A DNA stretch of 64,000 nt from Variovorax dokdonensis (GTDB lineage Bacteria; Pseudomonadota; Gammaproteobacteria; Burkholderiales; Burkholderiaceae_C): assembly GCF_030316895.1 (NCBI RefSeq), contig NZ_JASZYV010000001.1:1798001-1862000 (forward strand), in the 5' to 3' direction. The notes below the pieces were generated by a model that had not been told where the DNA came from, searched no databases, and saw only the letters and a program-made list of their open reading frames with translations. The first letter of the stretch is position 1. The number at the start of each line of letters is the position of its first letter. Of the stretch, positions 27,507 to 34,693 are shown piece after piece. Position numbers and translations under genes: made by a program.

Positions 27507-28139
27507 TCAGCGCAGCCGATAGCTGAGCTTGCGGCCGCCGCTGACCGTGGCGTCCAGGCCTACCCATTGGCCTTGTGCGGTCCACCAGACATCGAGCGGT
27601 CGTTCGGTGCCGCTCAGGCGCCAGCGCTGGGCAGACACCATTTGTCCACGCACGTCGATCTGCGCGGTCTCGATGCGAGTCAGCTGCACTTGCTCGATCC
27701 GGCCGGTCTGCACGTTGAGCAGCCGATTCTGCCGCTGCATGACGGGATTCCAGTAGGCAAAGCTCATCAGGCAGCCGTCCACCTGCTGCCTTCGCTCGCC
27801 CGTCTCGATCACGAGCGCGCCTTGCACCCTGCTGGCATCGACCTGCGTCGATTCGCCGCCGTCCTGGGTCGAGGCCTTGAGCGTCTGCAGGCAATCGCCT
27901 TGCCAAAGCTCCTGGGCCCGATGCTGGTAGCGATACACGGGCACGCCCAGAAGGCGGACCTGAAAGTTGGCCTCGCTCGTCAGTTCGAGCAAACCGTCGC
28001 GCTGCGGCGTCTGGACGAAGCGGTGTTCGCCGATGGGTTCGCCGTCGAGCAACACGGTGAACGTGGTGGTCCGGGCATCGACGGCGCCCGCCGAGCCGGC
28101 CAGGGCGAGGCAGACCCACCATGCCGCGTACCGCTTCAT
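27507..28139 (-). CDS. Secreted protein of DUF6134-like family
   Basis: A 210-residue protein with a signal peptide (MKRYAAWWVCLALAGSAGA, cleaved near residue 20-23). The mature part begins TTTFTVLLDGEPIGEHRFV and is predicted mostly beta, consistent with a periplasmic protein. The best family guess is DUF6134, made from memory. The start codon overlaps the DUF1295 stop (ATGA), so it belongs to the same operon as the lipid-related membrane proteins. No catalytic motif was recognised. Confidence 0.7.
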   Translation of the reverse strand: MKRYAAWWVCLALAGSAGAVDARTTTFTVLLDGEPIGEHRFVQTPQRDGLLELTSEANFQVRLLGVPVYRYQHRAQELWQGDCLQTLKASTQDGGESTQVDASRVQGALVIETGERRQQVDGCLMSFAYWNPVMQRQNRLLNVQTGRIEQVQLTRIETAQIDVRGQMVSAQRWRLSGTERPLDVWWTAQGQWVGLDATVSGGRKLSYRLR

Positions 28140-28936
28140 GCCTTGCCTCCGGATGCGCGGGGCCGGCCAGGAAAGAAAGCCGGCGTGCGTTCGATGTAGT
28201 CACGATAGGGCTTGCGGTGTTCGACCAGGTCGGCTTCCAGCAGACCGACGCCCGACACCTTCAGCAGCAGCACCGTGACCAGAACCGGCGACACCAGCGC
28301 CCATGCGTTGTGAAAGCCGGCTGCCAGCGCGATCAGGCCCAGGCCCCACCAGAGGCAGGATTCACCGAAGTAATTGGGGTGGCGGCTGTACCGCCAAAGA
28401 CCCTGGTCCATCACCGCGCCGCGCGACTTCGGATCGGCCTTGAAGCGAGCCAGTTGCCAATCGGCGATGGCCTCGAAACTCACGCCGAACACGGCAAGCA
28501 GCACGCCCACGATGTCCAGGAGATTGAGCCCGCTGCTGGATGCCGAGGCCGCGCCCAGCGGCGCGGAAACCACCCATGCCAGCAAGGCCTGCAGAGCGAA
28601 CACCAGATACAGGCTCTTGAAGCCAAAGCCCGGCGAGTTGCGCTCGCGGATGGCGACGTAGCGCCGGTCTTCGCCAGGGTCGTGCCATTTGCGCACCGCC
28701 AGATGCAGCGAAAGCCGCACGGCCCATGCGCCGGCCAGGACCAGCGCGATCCAGCCGCGCGAACTGACTTGCTCGATGCAAAGCGCATACGTCACGCCCG
28801 CCGCCAGAATCATCACGGGCCAGAACGGATCGACGATGCTGACGTCCTTGCGGATCAGGCTGGCCACCCAGACCATCACGGCGATGGCCAGGCAGGTGGC
28901 CAGGCCGGGGAGGGCGACGTTCACCAGTGCGCTCAT
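28136..28936 (-). CDS. DUF1295 family membrane protein (steroid-reductase-like)
   Basis: A 266-residue polytopic membrane protein. The C-terminal GLWRYSRHPNYFGESCLWWG is the signature shared by DUF1295, 3-oxo-5-alpha-steroid dehydrogenases and isoprenylcysteine methyltransferases, and suggests NAD(P)H or SAM binding next to the membrane. The opening IVDPFWPVMILAAG is also typical of DUF1295. It overlaps both neighbours by ATGA. Its substrate may be a modified acyl chain, but this is inferred from context. Confidence 0.88.
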   Translation of the reverse strand: MSALVNVALPGLATCLAIAVMVWVASLIRKDVSIVDPFWPVMILAAGVTYALCIEQVSSRGWIALVLAGAWAVRLSLHLAVRKWHDPGEDRRYVAIRERNSPGFGFKSLYLVFALQALLAWVVSAPLGAASASSSGLNLLDIVGVLLAVFGVSFEAIADWQLARFKADPKSRGAVMDQGLWRYSRHPNYFGESCLWWGLGLIALAAGFHNAWALVSPVLVTVLLLKVSGVGLLEADLVEHRKPYRDYIERTPAFFPGRPRASGGKA

Positions 28937-29556
28937 GACGGCCCGCCCGATGCCGACGGTCGCGCCATGCCATCGAGCCGGCTGGCGACCGCCACGAAAA
29001 GCGGCATCAGTGCGGCCCAGCCGATCGCCTGCGCCAGCCACAGGATGGAGGCGTCGTGGATCTGCGCCGCGCCCAGGCGTGCCCCGCCGAAGAACGCCAG
29101 CGGCCCTGCGATTGCACCGCAGACGGCGGCCAGGAGGTAGCGTCCACGCATCCAGCGCAGGCTCACGTTGAGCATGCAACCCAGCAACGGCCACAGGAGC
29201 ACCAGCCACAGCGGCGGCTGGTCGCCCGGCGCCACGGCGCCCACGTAGCGGAACGCGTCCAGATGCGCCTGGGCAGCCTCCGCCAGCAGGCCGAAGAACG
29301 TGACGACAAGCAGCAGCGCGGCTTCGCGCAGTGGGCGAGCCGCCAGCGCGAGGTGCCAGGCCATCACCGCCAGCACGACCGCGCAACCCACCGCTTCGTA
29401 CCCTCTTGCCGCGCCCACGACGGCCGCGAACCAGGCGATTTGGCAAAGCACGAAGTTGGCGATGCGATGCACCGTGCCGGGCTCGCCCCCACCAGCGTCC
29501 GAAGCCTGCAAGACCTGCGGCGCGTGCGGCTTCGGGGCACGGTGCAGGAGCCTCAC
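28933..29556 (-). CDS. DUF2878-like membrane protein
   Basis: A 207-residue membrane protein with about six hydrophobic segments. RIANFVLCQIAWFAAVVGAA near residue 30 and LWLVLLWPLLGCMLN further on fit the DUF2878 family. I place the start at GTG 29556, which overlaps the CFA gene stop (GTGA) in the same way the other genes in this operon overlap; the long open frame upstream is only the shadow of the CFA gene. DUF2878 occurs beside DUF1295 and CFA methyltransferases in other proteobacteria, and its function is unknown. Confidence 0.8.
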   Translation of the reverse strand: MRLLHRAPKPHAPQVLQASDAGGGEPGTVHRIANFVLCQIAWFAAVVGAARGYEAVGCAVVLAVMAWHLALAARPLREAALLLVVTFFGLLAEAAQAHLDAFRYVGAVAPGDQPPLWLVLLWPLLGCMLNVSLRWMRGRYLLAAVCGAIAGPLAFFGGARLGAAQIHDASILWLAQAIGWAALMPLFVAVASRLDGMARPSASGGPS

Positions 29557-30599
29557 GGCCGACGCTCCATCAGGTAGTGGCTCACCCACCATTGCTGCCC
29601 GGCGTTCCAGCCGAACAACTCTTCGACGGCCATGAAGAACAGGCGCCATCTCGTCCACCACACGGCCTGCGTGTCCTGGTGGGCCGCCTGCACGACCGGC
29701 AGGAGCTGGTCGCGCTTGGCGTCCATGTTGTCGAGCCAGGCGCGGGCGGTGCGGGCGTAGTGCCGCCCATCCCAACGCCAGCGGTCCGCGATGCGAAGGT
29801 CGTCCTGGAAATACAGCGGCAGATCGTCGCTGGGCATCATGCCGCCGCTGAAGAAGTAGCGGGCCATCCAGTCGCTGTCGTCGCGCACGTCGAAGGCGTA
29901 TGGCGCCTCGCGATGCGCGAACACATGCATGAAGAAGAAGCCGCCCGGCCGGATCCAGCTCGCCACGCGGGCAAAGGCCGTCGGCCAGTTGCGCAAGTGC
30001 TCGAACATCTCGACCGACACGACGCGGTCGTAGCGTTCCGCTCCGGCGTCGAAGGCGTTCATGTCGCAGGTGATCACCCGCAGGTTGTCCAGGCCGCGCC
30101 GGCGCGCCTGCGTTTCGATGAAGAGGCGCTGCGAACGGGAATTCGAGATGGCCGTGATGCGGCTGGCCGGATAGTGCTCGGCCATCCACAGGCTGAGCGA
30201 GCCCCAGCCGCAGCCGAGTTCCAGCACGTCCTGTCCGTCGGCCAGGCGAGCGTTTTCGCAGGTTGCCCTCAGGGCTGCGGTCTCCGCCTCGGCCAGACTC
30301 TGGTCGGGCGCATCGTCCTGCCACAGGCAGCAGCTGTACTTGAGCCTCGGCCCCAACACCTGCTCGAAGAAGGATGCCGGCAACTCGTAGTGCTGCTCGT
30401 TGGCCTTGTGCGCCAGGGGGGCCACCGGCGCGGTGAACATGCTCCTGGCAAAGGAACGGGTCATGGCCAAGGTGGCTGCGGCATTGCCGCTCACCTCCGT
30501 CAGGCGCTGCCGCAGGAAGTTGCGGATTCCGAGGCGGACGACGTAATCGGGCACGAACCCTTGTTCTACCCATCGGATGGTGGTGGCGTCGGAAAGCAT
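29553..30599 (-). CDS. Cyclopropane-fatty-acid-synthase-family methyltransferase (2)
   Basis: A 348-residue SAM-dependent enzyme of the CFA-synthase superfamily, shorter at the N-terminus than the first copy and of a distinct subgroup. NEQHYELPASFFEQVLGPRL replaces the usual AHYDLGN segment, the SAM motif is VLELGCGWGSLSLWM, and VVSVEMFEHLRNW follows. Its start is about 22 bases after a predicted sigma-E-type transcript start, and it heads a five-gene operon. The two methyltransferases on the island share only the family fold, so they probably modify different positions or lipids. Confidence 0.88.
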   Translation of the reverse strand: MLSDATTIRWVEQGFVPDYVVRLGIRNFLRQRLTEVSGNAAATLAMTRSFARSMFTAPVAPLAHKANEQHYELPASFFEQVLGPRLKYSCCLWQDDAPDQSLAEAETAALRATCENARLADGQDVLELGCGWGSLSLWMAEHYPASRITAISNSRSQRLFIETQARRRGLDNLRVITCDMNAFDAGAERYDRVVSVEMFEHLRNWPTAFARVASWIRPGGFFFMHVFAHREAPYAFDVRDDSDWMARYFFSGGMMPSDDLPLYFQDDLRIADRWRWDGRHYARTARAWLDNMDAKRDQLLPVVQAAHQDTQAVWWTRWRLFFMAVEELFGWNAGQQWWVSHYLMERRP

Positions 30600-30628
30600 T
30601 GGCGGCTTGGGCGTGTTGAGCTTCGTGT

Positions 30629-30656
30629 TGTACGCAGCCCAGGCACGCTTGGATCT
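30629..30656 (-). promoter_or_regulatory. Sigma-E/ECF promoter for the CFA2-DUF2878-DUF1295 operon
   Basis: On the minus strand AGATCC (30656-30651), a 16-base spacer ending in TG, and CGTACA (30634-30629). It differs from the rpoE promoter at one base in each element. The predicted start near 30622 gives a leader of about 22 bases, like the other minus-strand promoter. Confidence 0.7.
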
Positions 30657-30711
30657 GCACCGACCCTGCGGATGGCGAAAGGCGCAACCGCAAGTAACTC
30701 ATGCACGAAAG

Positions 30712-30739
30712 TCATCCGCAGCGCGACCGATTGCGTAGA
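30712..30739 (+). promoter_or_regulatory. Sigma-E/ECF promoter for the fasciclin-lipocalin pair
   Basis: TCATCC (30712-30717), a 16-base spacer ending in TG, and CGTAGA (30734-30739). Only one base of the -35 element differs from the rpoE promoter. The predicted start near 30746 leaves a leader of about 69 bases before the fasciclin gene. Confidence 0.75.
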
Positions 30740-30814
30740 GGGCATCGCATGCCGAAATGGCGGCGCGTTGTGCGCTGCATCGTCCCGGCGTGAGTTCAAA
30801 CCCAGGAGACGCCA

Positions 30815-31771
30815 ATGTCCGTGAAGCCGAAGTTGAGCCGCCGCCAGTGGATCGCCGGTGCGGCTGCAGTGATGACCATGCCGACCTTGCTCACCGCATG
30901 CGGAGGTGGTGGCAGCGATGCCGCCGACCGGAAGAACCTCGTCACGCTCGCGGAGAGCAAGCCCGAGTTGAGTCTGTTCGTCGAGGCGGTGAATGCGGCG
31001 GGCCTGCGCGACACGCTTTCCAGCGGCAGCTACACGGTGTTCGCGCCCGACAACAACGCCTTTGCGGCGCTGCTGGCCGAACTGGGCACCACCAAGGACG
31101 CGCTGTTTGCCGACACCGCGCTGTTGGGGGCGGTACTCAAATACCATGTGCTGTCGAGCGTGGTGTTCAAGGAAGCCATTCCGCTGGGCAAGGCGATCGA
31201 GCCCATCGGCGGCGGCTTCTTCAAGATCGAACTGCAGGGCAATGCCTACCAGATCACCGACGGCCGCAATCGCACCAGCGCCATCACGAGCACCGATTCG
31301 GTGGCAGCCAACGGCGTGCTGCATGTCGTCAACCGCGTGCTGCTGCCGGCCAACAAGGACATCGTCGAGACGGCTCAGGCCACGGCGGACCTGAGCATCC
31401 TGGTGGAGGCGGTGGTCGCGGCTGGCCTGGTGGACTCGCTGAAGGCGCCGGGCCCGTTCACGGTCTTTGCGCCCACCAATGCCGCCTTCGCCGCGCTTCT
31501 GACAGAGCTGGGCGTGACCAAGCAGGCCCTGCTGGCCGACAACGCCTTGCTGACCAAGGTGCTGACCTACCACGTGGTGCCGAGCCGCACGCTCAAGGCC
31601 GACATCCGTGTCGACTCGCCCATTACCACGCTGCAGGGCCAGACCTTCCGGGTCAATGCCAACCTGCGCATCGTGGATCAGCGCAATCGAACGACCGGGC
31701 TGGTGGCCACGGACGTTTTCGCCAGCAACGGGGTGGTGCACGTCATCGACCGGGTGCTTCTGCCTGCTTAA
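30815..31771 (+). CDS. Lipoprotein with two fasciclin (FAS1) domains
   Basis: A 318-residue protein starting after a good AGGAGA site. The N-terminus SRRQWIAGAAAVMTMPTLL with lipobox LTAC (Cys near residue 29) suggests a Tat-exported lipoprotein. Two FAS1 repeats follow, at about 40-175 and 178-315. Each has the FTVFAPTNAAFAALL-type motif, a YHV strand and an ending like NGVVHVIDRVLLP. FAS1 domains usually mediate adhesion or bind hydrophobic or metal ligands. It is transcribed from a sigma-E-type promoter divergent from the CFA2 operon, so it is likely part of the same envelope stress response. Confidence 0.92.
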   Translation: MSVKPKLSRRQWIAGAAAVMTMPTLLTACGGGGSDAADRKNLVTLAESKPELSLFVEAVNAAGLRDTLSSGSYTVFAPDNNAFAALLAELGTTKDALFADTALLGAVLKYHVLSSVVFKEAIPLGKAIEPIGGGFFKIELQGNAYQITDGRNRTSAITSTDSVAANGVLHVVNRVLLPANKDIVETAQATADLSILVEAVVAAGLVDSLKAPGPFTVFAPTNAAFAALLTELGVTKQALLADNALLTKVLTYHVVPSRTLKADIRVDSPITTLQGQTFRVNANLRIVDQRNRTTGLVATDVFASNGVVHVIDRVLLPA

Positions 31772-31792
31772 TGAAAGGGAACAGGTTCTGAC

Positions 31793-32392
31793 ATGGGACG
31801 TCGTGACGTGATCGATTCACTTGGGCCGATGCGCGGCCGCGCGCGGGTACCGGCTCGAAAGCCATGGCTCGCGCTGGCCGTTGTCTTGGCCGGCGTGGCG
31901 GTGGCGGGCTGCGCCAGTTCGCCGGATCGCAAGTTGCCGCCGCTGGCCCTGGCGGACCATGTCGACCTGCCTCGCTTCATGGGCGACTGGTACGTGATCG
32001 CCAGCATTCCGACCTTCCTCGAGAAGGGCGCCCACAACCCGAAGGAAAACTACCGGCTGGACGCGGACGGGACCATCGCCACCACCTTCACCTTCAACGC
32101 CGACGCGTTCGATGGTCCCCTGCGCACTTACGAGTCGCGAGGCTATGTGCTGGACCAGCGCACCAACGCGATCTGGGGCCAGCAGTACGTGTGGCCGATC
32201 AAGGCGGACTATCGGATCGCCTATGTGTCCGACGATTACGCCCAGACCGTGGTGGCACGCGAGAAGCGCGACTACGTCTGGATCATGGCGCGCACGCCGA
32301 GCATCCCGGATGCCGACCTGCGCCGCCTGACCGACTTCGTGGCCAAGCAAGGCTACGACCCTGCGCTGCTGGTGCGCGCGCCGACGCGTTGA
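31793..32392 (+). CDS. Lipocalin (Blc-like) lipoprotein
   Basis: A 199-residue protein. The lipocalin signature FMGDWYVIASIPTFLEKGAHN starts near residue 63, and the strand pattern continues to about residue 185. A hydrophobic segment ending in VAGC (Cys39) gives an outer-membrane lipoprotein. The start at 31793 makes the region before the hydrophobic core long; ATG 31829 would give a more standard signal peptide. Bacterial lipocalins such as Blc bind fatty acids or lysophospholipids under envelope stress. It lies 21 bases after the fasciclin gene and probably shares its promoter. Confidence 0.88.
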   Translation: MGRRDVIDSLGPMRGRARVPARKPWLALAVVLAGVAVAGCASSPDRKLPPLALADHVDLPRFMGDWYVIASIPTFLEKGAHNPKENYRLDADGTIATTFTFNADAFDGPLRTYESRGYVLDQRTNAIWGQQYVWPIKADYRIAYVSDDYAQTVVAREKRDYVWIMARTPSIPDADLRRLTDFVAKQGYDPALLVRAPTR

Positions 32393-32401
32393 GGGCGGCG
32401 G

Positions 32402-33394
32402 CTACATCGCCTCCAGCCCCACCTTTTTCATCATCGCCTCGGTGAAGGCCATCTCCTGCTTGAAGCCCTTCACGTAGGCGGTGGAGTCCTGGATGTCGAC
32501 CATGCCGCCTTGCTTTTCGAGCAGCGCGATCACCTGGGGCTGTGCCAGCGCCTTCTCGAAGGCGCCGCGAATCTTTTCGGCCACCGCGTCCGGCGTCCCG
32601 GCCGGCACCGAGATGCCGCCCCACGAGGTGAGTTCGGCGCCCTTGATGCCGGCTTCGGCCAGCGTCGGCACGTCGGGCAGCGTCGGGTTGCGGCTGCTGC
32701 CGGCCACGGCCAAGGCGCGCAACTGGCCCGCCTTGATGAGCGGAAAGGCAACGCTGAAGATCGGCGCGCCGAAGGTCACCTGATCGCCGATGACGGCATT
32801 GACCAGTTCCGAAGCACCCTTGTACGGCACATGCATGGCCTGGGCGTGCGCGGACGTCAGCATCATTTCCACGCCCAGGTGCGACGGCGTGCCCACGCCG
32901 CCGGAGGCGTAGTTCATCTGCCCGTTCTTGGCCTTGGCGCGGGCCACCAGTTCCTGCATGGTGCGGATGTCGGACTTGGCGCTCACCACCACCACGATGT
33001 CCGAGCGCGTCAGCCGCATGATGTGGCGGAAATCCTTGAGCGCGTCGTAGCCCGGGTTCTTGTACATCAGCATGTTCGCGGCCATGGGTGCGGCCGAGTA
33101 GATCCATGTGTAGCCGTCCGGCGCCGCCTTGGCACCGGCTCGCGCACCGATGTTCCCGGCCGCGCCGGCACGGTTGTCGATGACCACCGGCTGCCCGATG
33201 AAGGGCGTCACCGCCTCGGCCAGGATGCGGGTGGTCGTGTCCGGACCAGTGCCCGCCAGATAGGGAACCACCCATTTGATGGGGCGGCTGGGGTAGGGCT
33301 CCTGCTCCGCCAGGGCCAGGGCGGGAGCGCCCAGCGGCAGCAGCGCGGCCAGGGATGCGCGGCGAAGCAGTGCGCGGCGGGTGATGTCGTTCAT
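32402..33394 (-). CDS. Bug/TctC-family tripartite tricarboxylate transporter receptor
   Basis: A 330-residue periplasmic receptor with a Tat-like signal (ITRRALLRRASLAALLPLGA). The mature start YPSRPIKWVVPYLAGTGPDT and the VVIDNRAGAAGNIGA loop are typical of Bug proteins, as is PYKGASELVNAVIGDQVTFG. It is the distal gene of an operon with an acyl-CoA synthetase and an acyl-CoA dehydrogenase, so it may bring in a carboxylate that they activate and oxidise. No TctAB proteins are in view. Confidence 0.9.
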   Translation of the reverse strand: MNDITRRALLRRASLAALLPLGAPALALAEQEPYPSRPIKWVVPYLAGTGPDTTTRILAEAVTPFIGQPVVIDNRAGAAGNIGARAGAKAAPDGYTWIYSAAPMAANMLMYKNPGYDALKDFRHIMRLTRSDIVVVVSAKSDIRTMQELVARAKAKNGQMNYASGGVGTPSHLGVEMMLTSAHAQAMHVPYKGASELVNAVIGDQVTFGAPIFSVAFPLIKAGQLRALAVAGSSRNPTLPDVPTLAEAGIKGAELTSWGGISVPAGTPDAVAEKIRGAFEKALAQPQVIALLEKQGGMVDIQDSTAYVKGFKQEMAFTEAMMKKVGLEAM

Positions 33395-33462
33395 GGTCTT
33401 GTCTCCGTAAGTCTGTTTTAGGCGGAAATGAATGGCGCCTCGATCGGCGCGGAAAAGCGCGT

Positions 33463-34692
33463 CTAGCGCGCCGCCGCGTCGCCGAGCAGTTCCTTGGCGA
33501 TGGTGTTCTTCTGGATCTCGCTGGTGCCGGTGAGCACCCGGTACATGCGCAGCATGCGAAACAGGAACTCGACCCGGCGGCCTTGCACGATGCCCTCGCC
33601 GCCGTGGATCTGAACCGCGCGGTCGGCCACGCGAAAGGCCGTCTCCGAGCAGAACAGCTTGGTCATGGAAGCCTCGGCGCGCGCCTCGGCGCCGCCGTCG
33701 ATCTGCCGGGCCGTGTGGATCATCAAAGCGCGGGCCGCGGCGAGTTCGGTGGCCGCTTCGGCCAGCATGTGCTGGATGGCCTGGAACTGCCCGATCGCGC
33801 GGCCGAACTGCCGACGCTGCAACGCATAGTCGCGAGCATCGGCGAGGGCGACGGTGGCCAGCCCCACCATCGCCGGGCAATGCAAGAGGCGGTTGACGGT
33901 GATGCGGCCAAGAGCCAGCGCCAGGCCGCGCCCCGGTTCGCCGATCAAGTTCGCAGCGGGTACGCGGACGCCGTCGAGCACGATGTCGCCGGTGCTGCTC
34001 TGGCCGGCCATGGTCTTGTAACCGCATTCGACACGCGCGCCGGACGATTGCAGGTCCACGAAGAAGGCCGAGACCTCGCGTTCGCGGCTCGGGTCGGCAG
34101 CGGTGGAGGCCATCAGCACGGCATAGTCGGCAAACGGCGATCCCGAGATGAAGCGCTTGCGCCCGGTGATCACGAAGTGGTCGCCATCGCGCACCGCGTG
34201 GGTCTGGACCGCCCCGGCGTCCGAACCGGCTTCGGCTTCGGTCAAGGCAAAGCAGATCGCCTTTTCGGCCTGCGCCACCGGAATGATGAATTGCTGCATC
34301 TGGTAGGGCGTCGCCTGGCGTGCCAGTGCCCCGACGCGCGGCGGCCCGCTCAGTTCGCCGAAGACGTGCGGCGCAAACGGCGACCCGCTGGCGTAGATGG
34401 CTTCCTTGATCAGCACATGGTCCAGCAGCGACAGGCCCAGGCCGCCCATCTTGCTGGGCAGCGTCATGCCGTAGAAGCCCAGCTCGCGCGAGCGGCGCCA
34501 CACCTGCTGCAGCACTTCGCGAGGTGCGCCATGCTCCTGGTCGACATGGTGCTCGCGGGCCAGGTCGGCGAGTTCACCATGCAGATATTCGCGCACGCGC
34601 TGGATGATCTCGGCCGCACGCTCGGTGCCCTCGAAGGGGCCGGCGAAGAAGGGCGGCGGGACGTTCGGTGTGGTCGTGGTCATCGCATCCAT
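33463..34692 (-). CDS. Acyl-CoA dehydrogenase
   Basis: A 409-residue flavoenzyme. The motif ICFALTEAEAGSDAGAVQT (about residues 143-161) is the FAD/substrate signature of the family, and the C-terminal AVQIHGGEGIVQGRRVEFLFRM is also standard. It should introduce a 2,3 double bond into an acyl-CoA and pass electrons to ETF. Start M at 34692 or 34683. It begins one base after the acyl-CoA synthetase ends, which points to the product of that synthetase as its substrate. Confidence 0.92.
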   Translation of the reverse strand: MDAMTTTTPNVPPPFFAGPFEGTERAAEIIQRVREYLHGELADLAREHHVDQEHGAPREVLQQVWRRSRELGFYGMTLPSKMGGLGLSLLDHVLIKEAIYASGSPFAPHVFGELSGPPRVGALARQATPYQMQQFIIPVAQAEKAICFALTEAEAGSDAGAVQTHAVRDGDHFVITGRKRFISGSPFADYAVLMASTAADPSREREVSAFFVDLQSSGARVECGYKTMAGQSSTGDIVLDGVRVPAANLIGEPGRGLALALGRITVNRLLHCPAMVGLATVALADARDYALQRRQFGRAIGQFQAIQHMLAEAATELAAARALMIHTARQIDGGAEARAEASMTKLFCSETAFRVADRAVQIHGGEGIVQGRRVEFLFRMLRMYRVLTGTSEIQKNTIAKELLGDAAAR

Positions 34693-34693
34693 C

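Noticed and set aside
29557..30702. Extension of the DUF2878-like protein to 589 residues
   Set aside because: The extra residues are a shadow of the CFA-type methyltransferase; GTG 29556 gives the family N-terminus and the operon-typical overlap.
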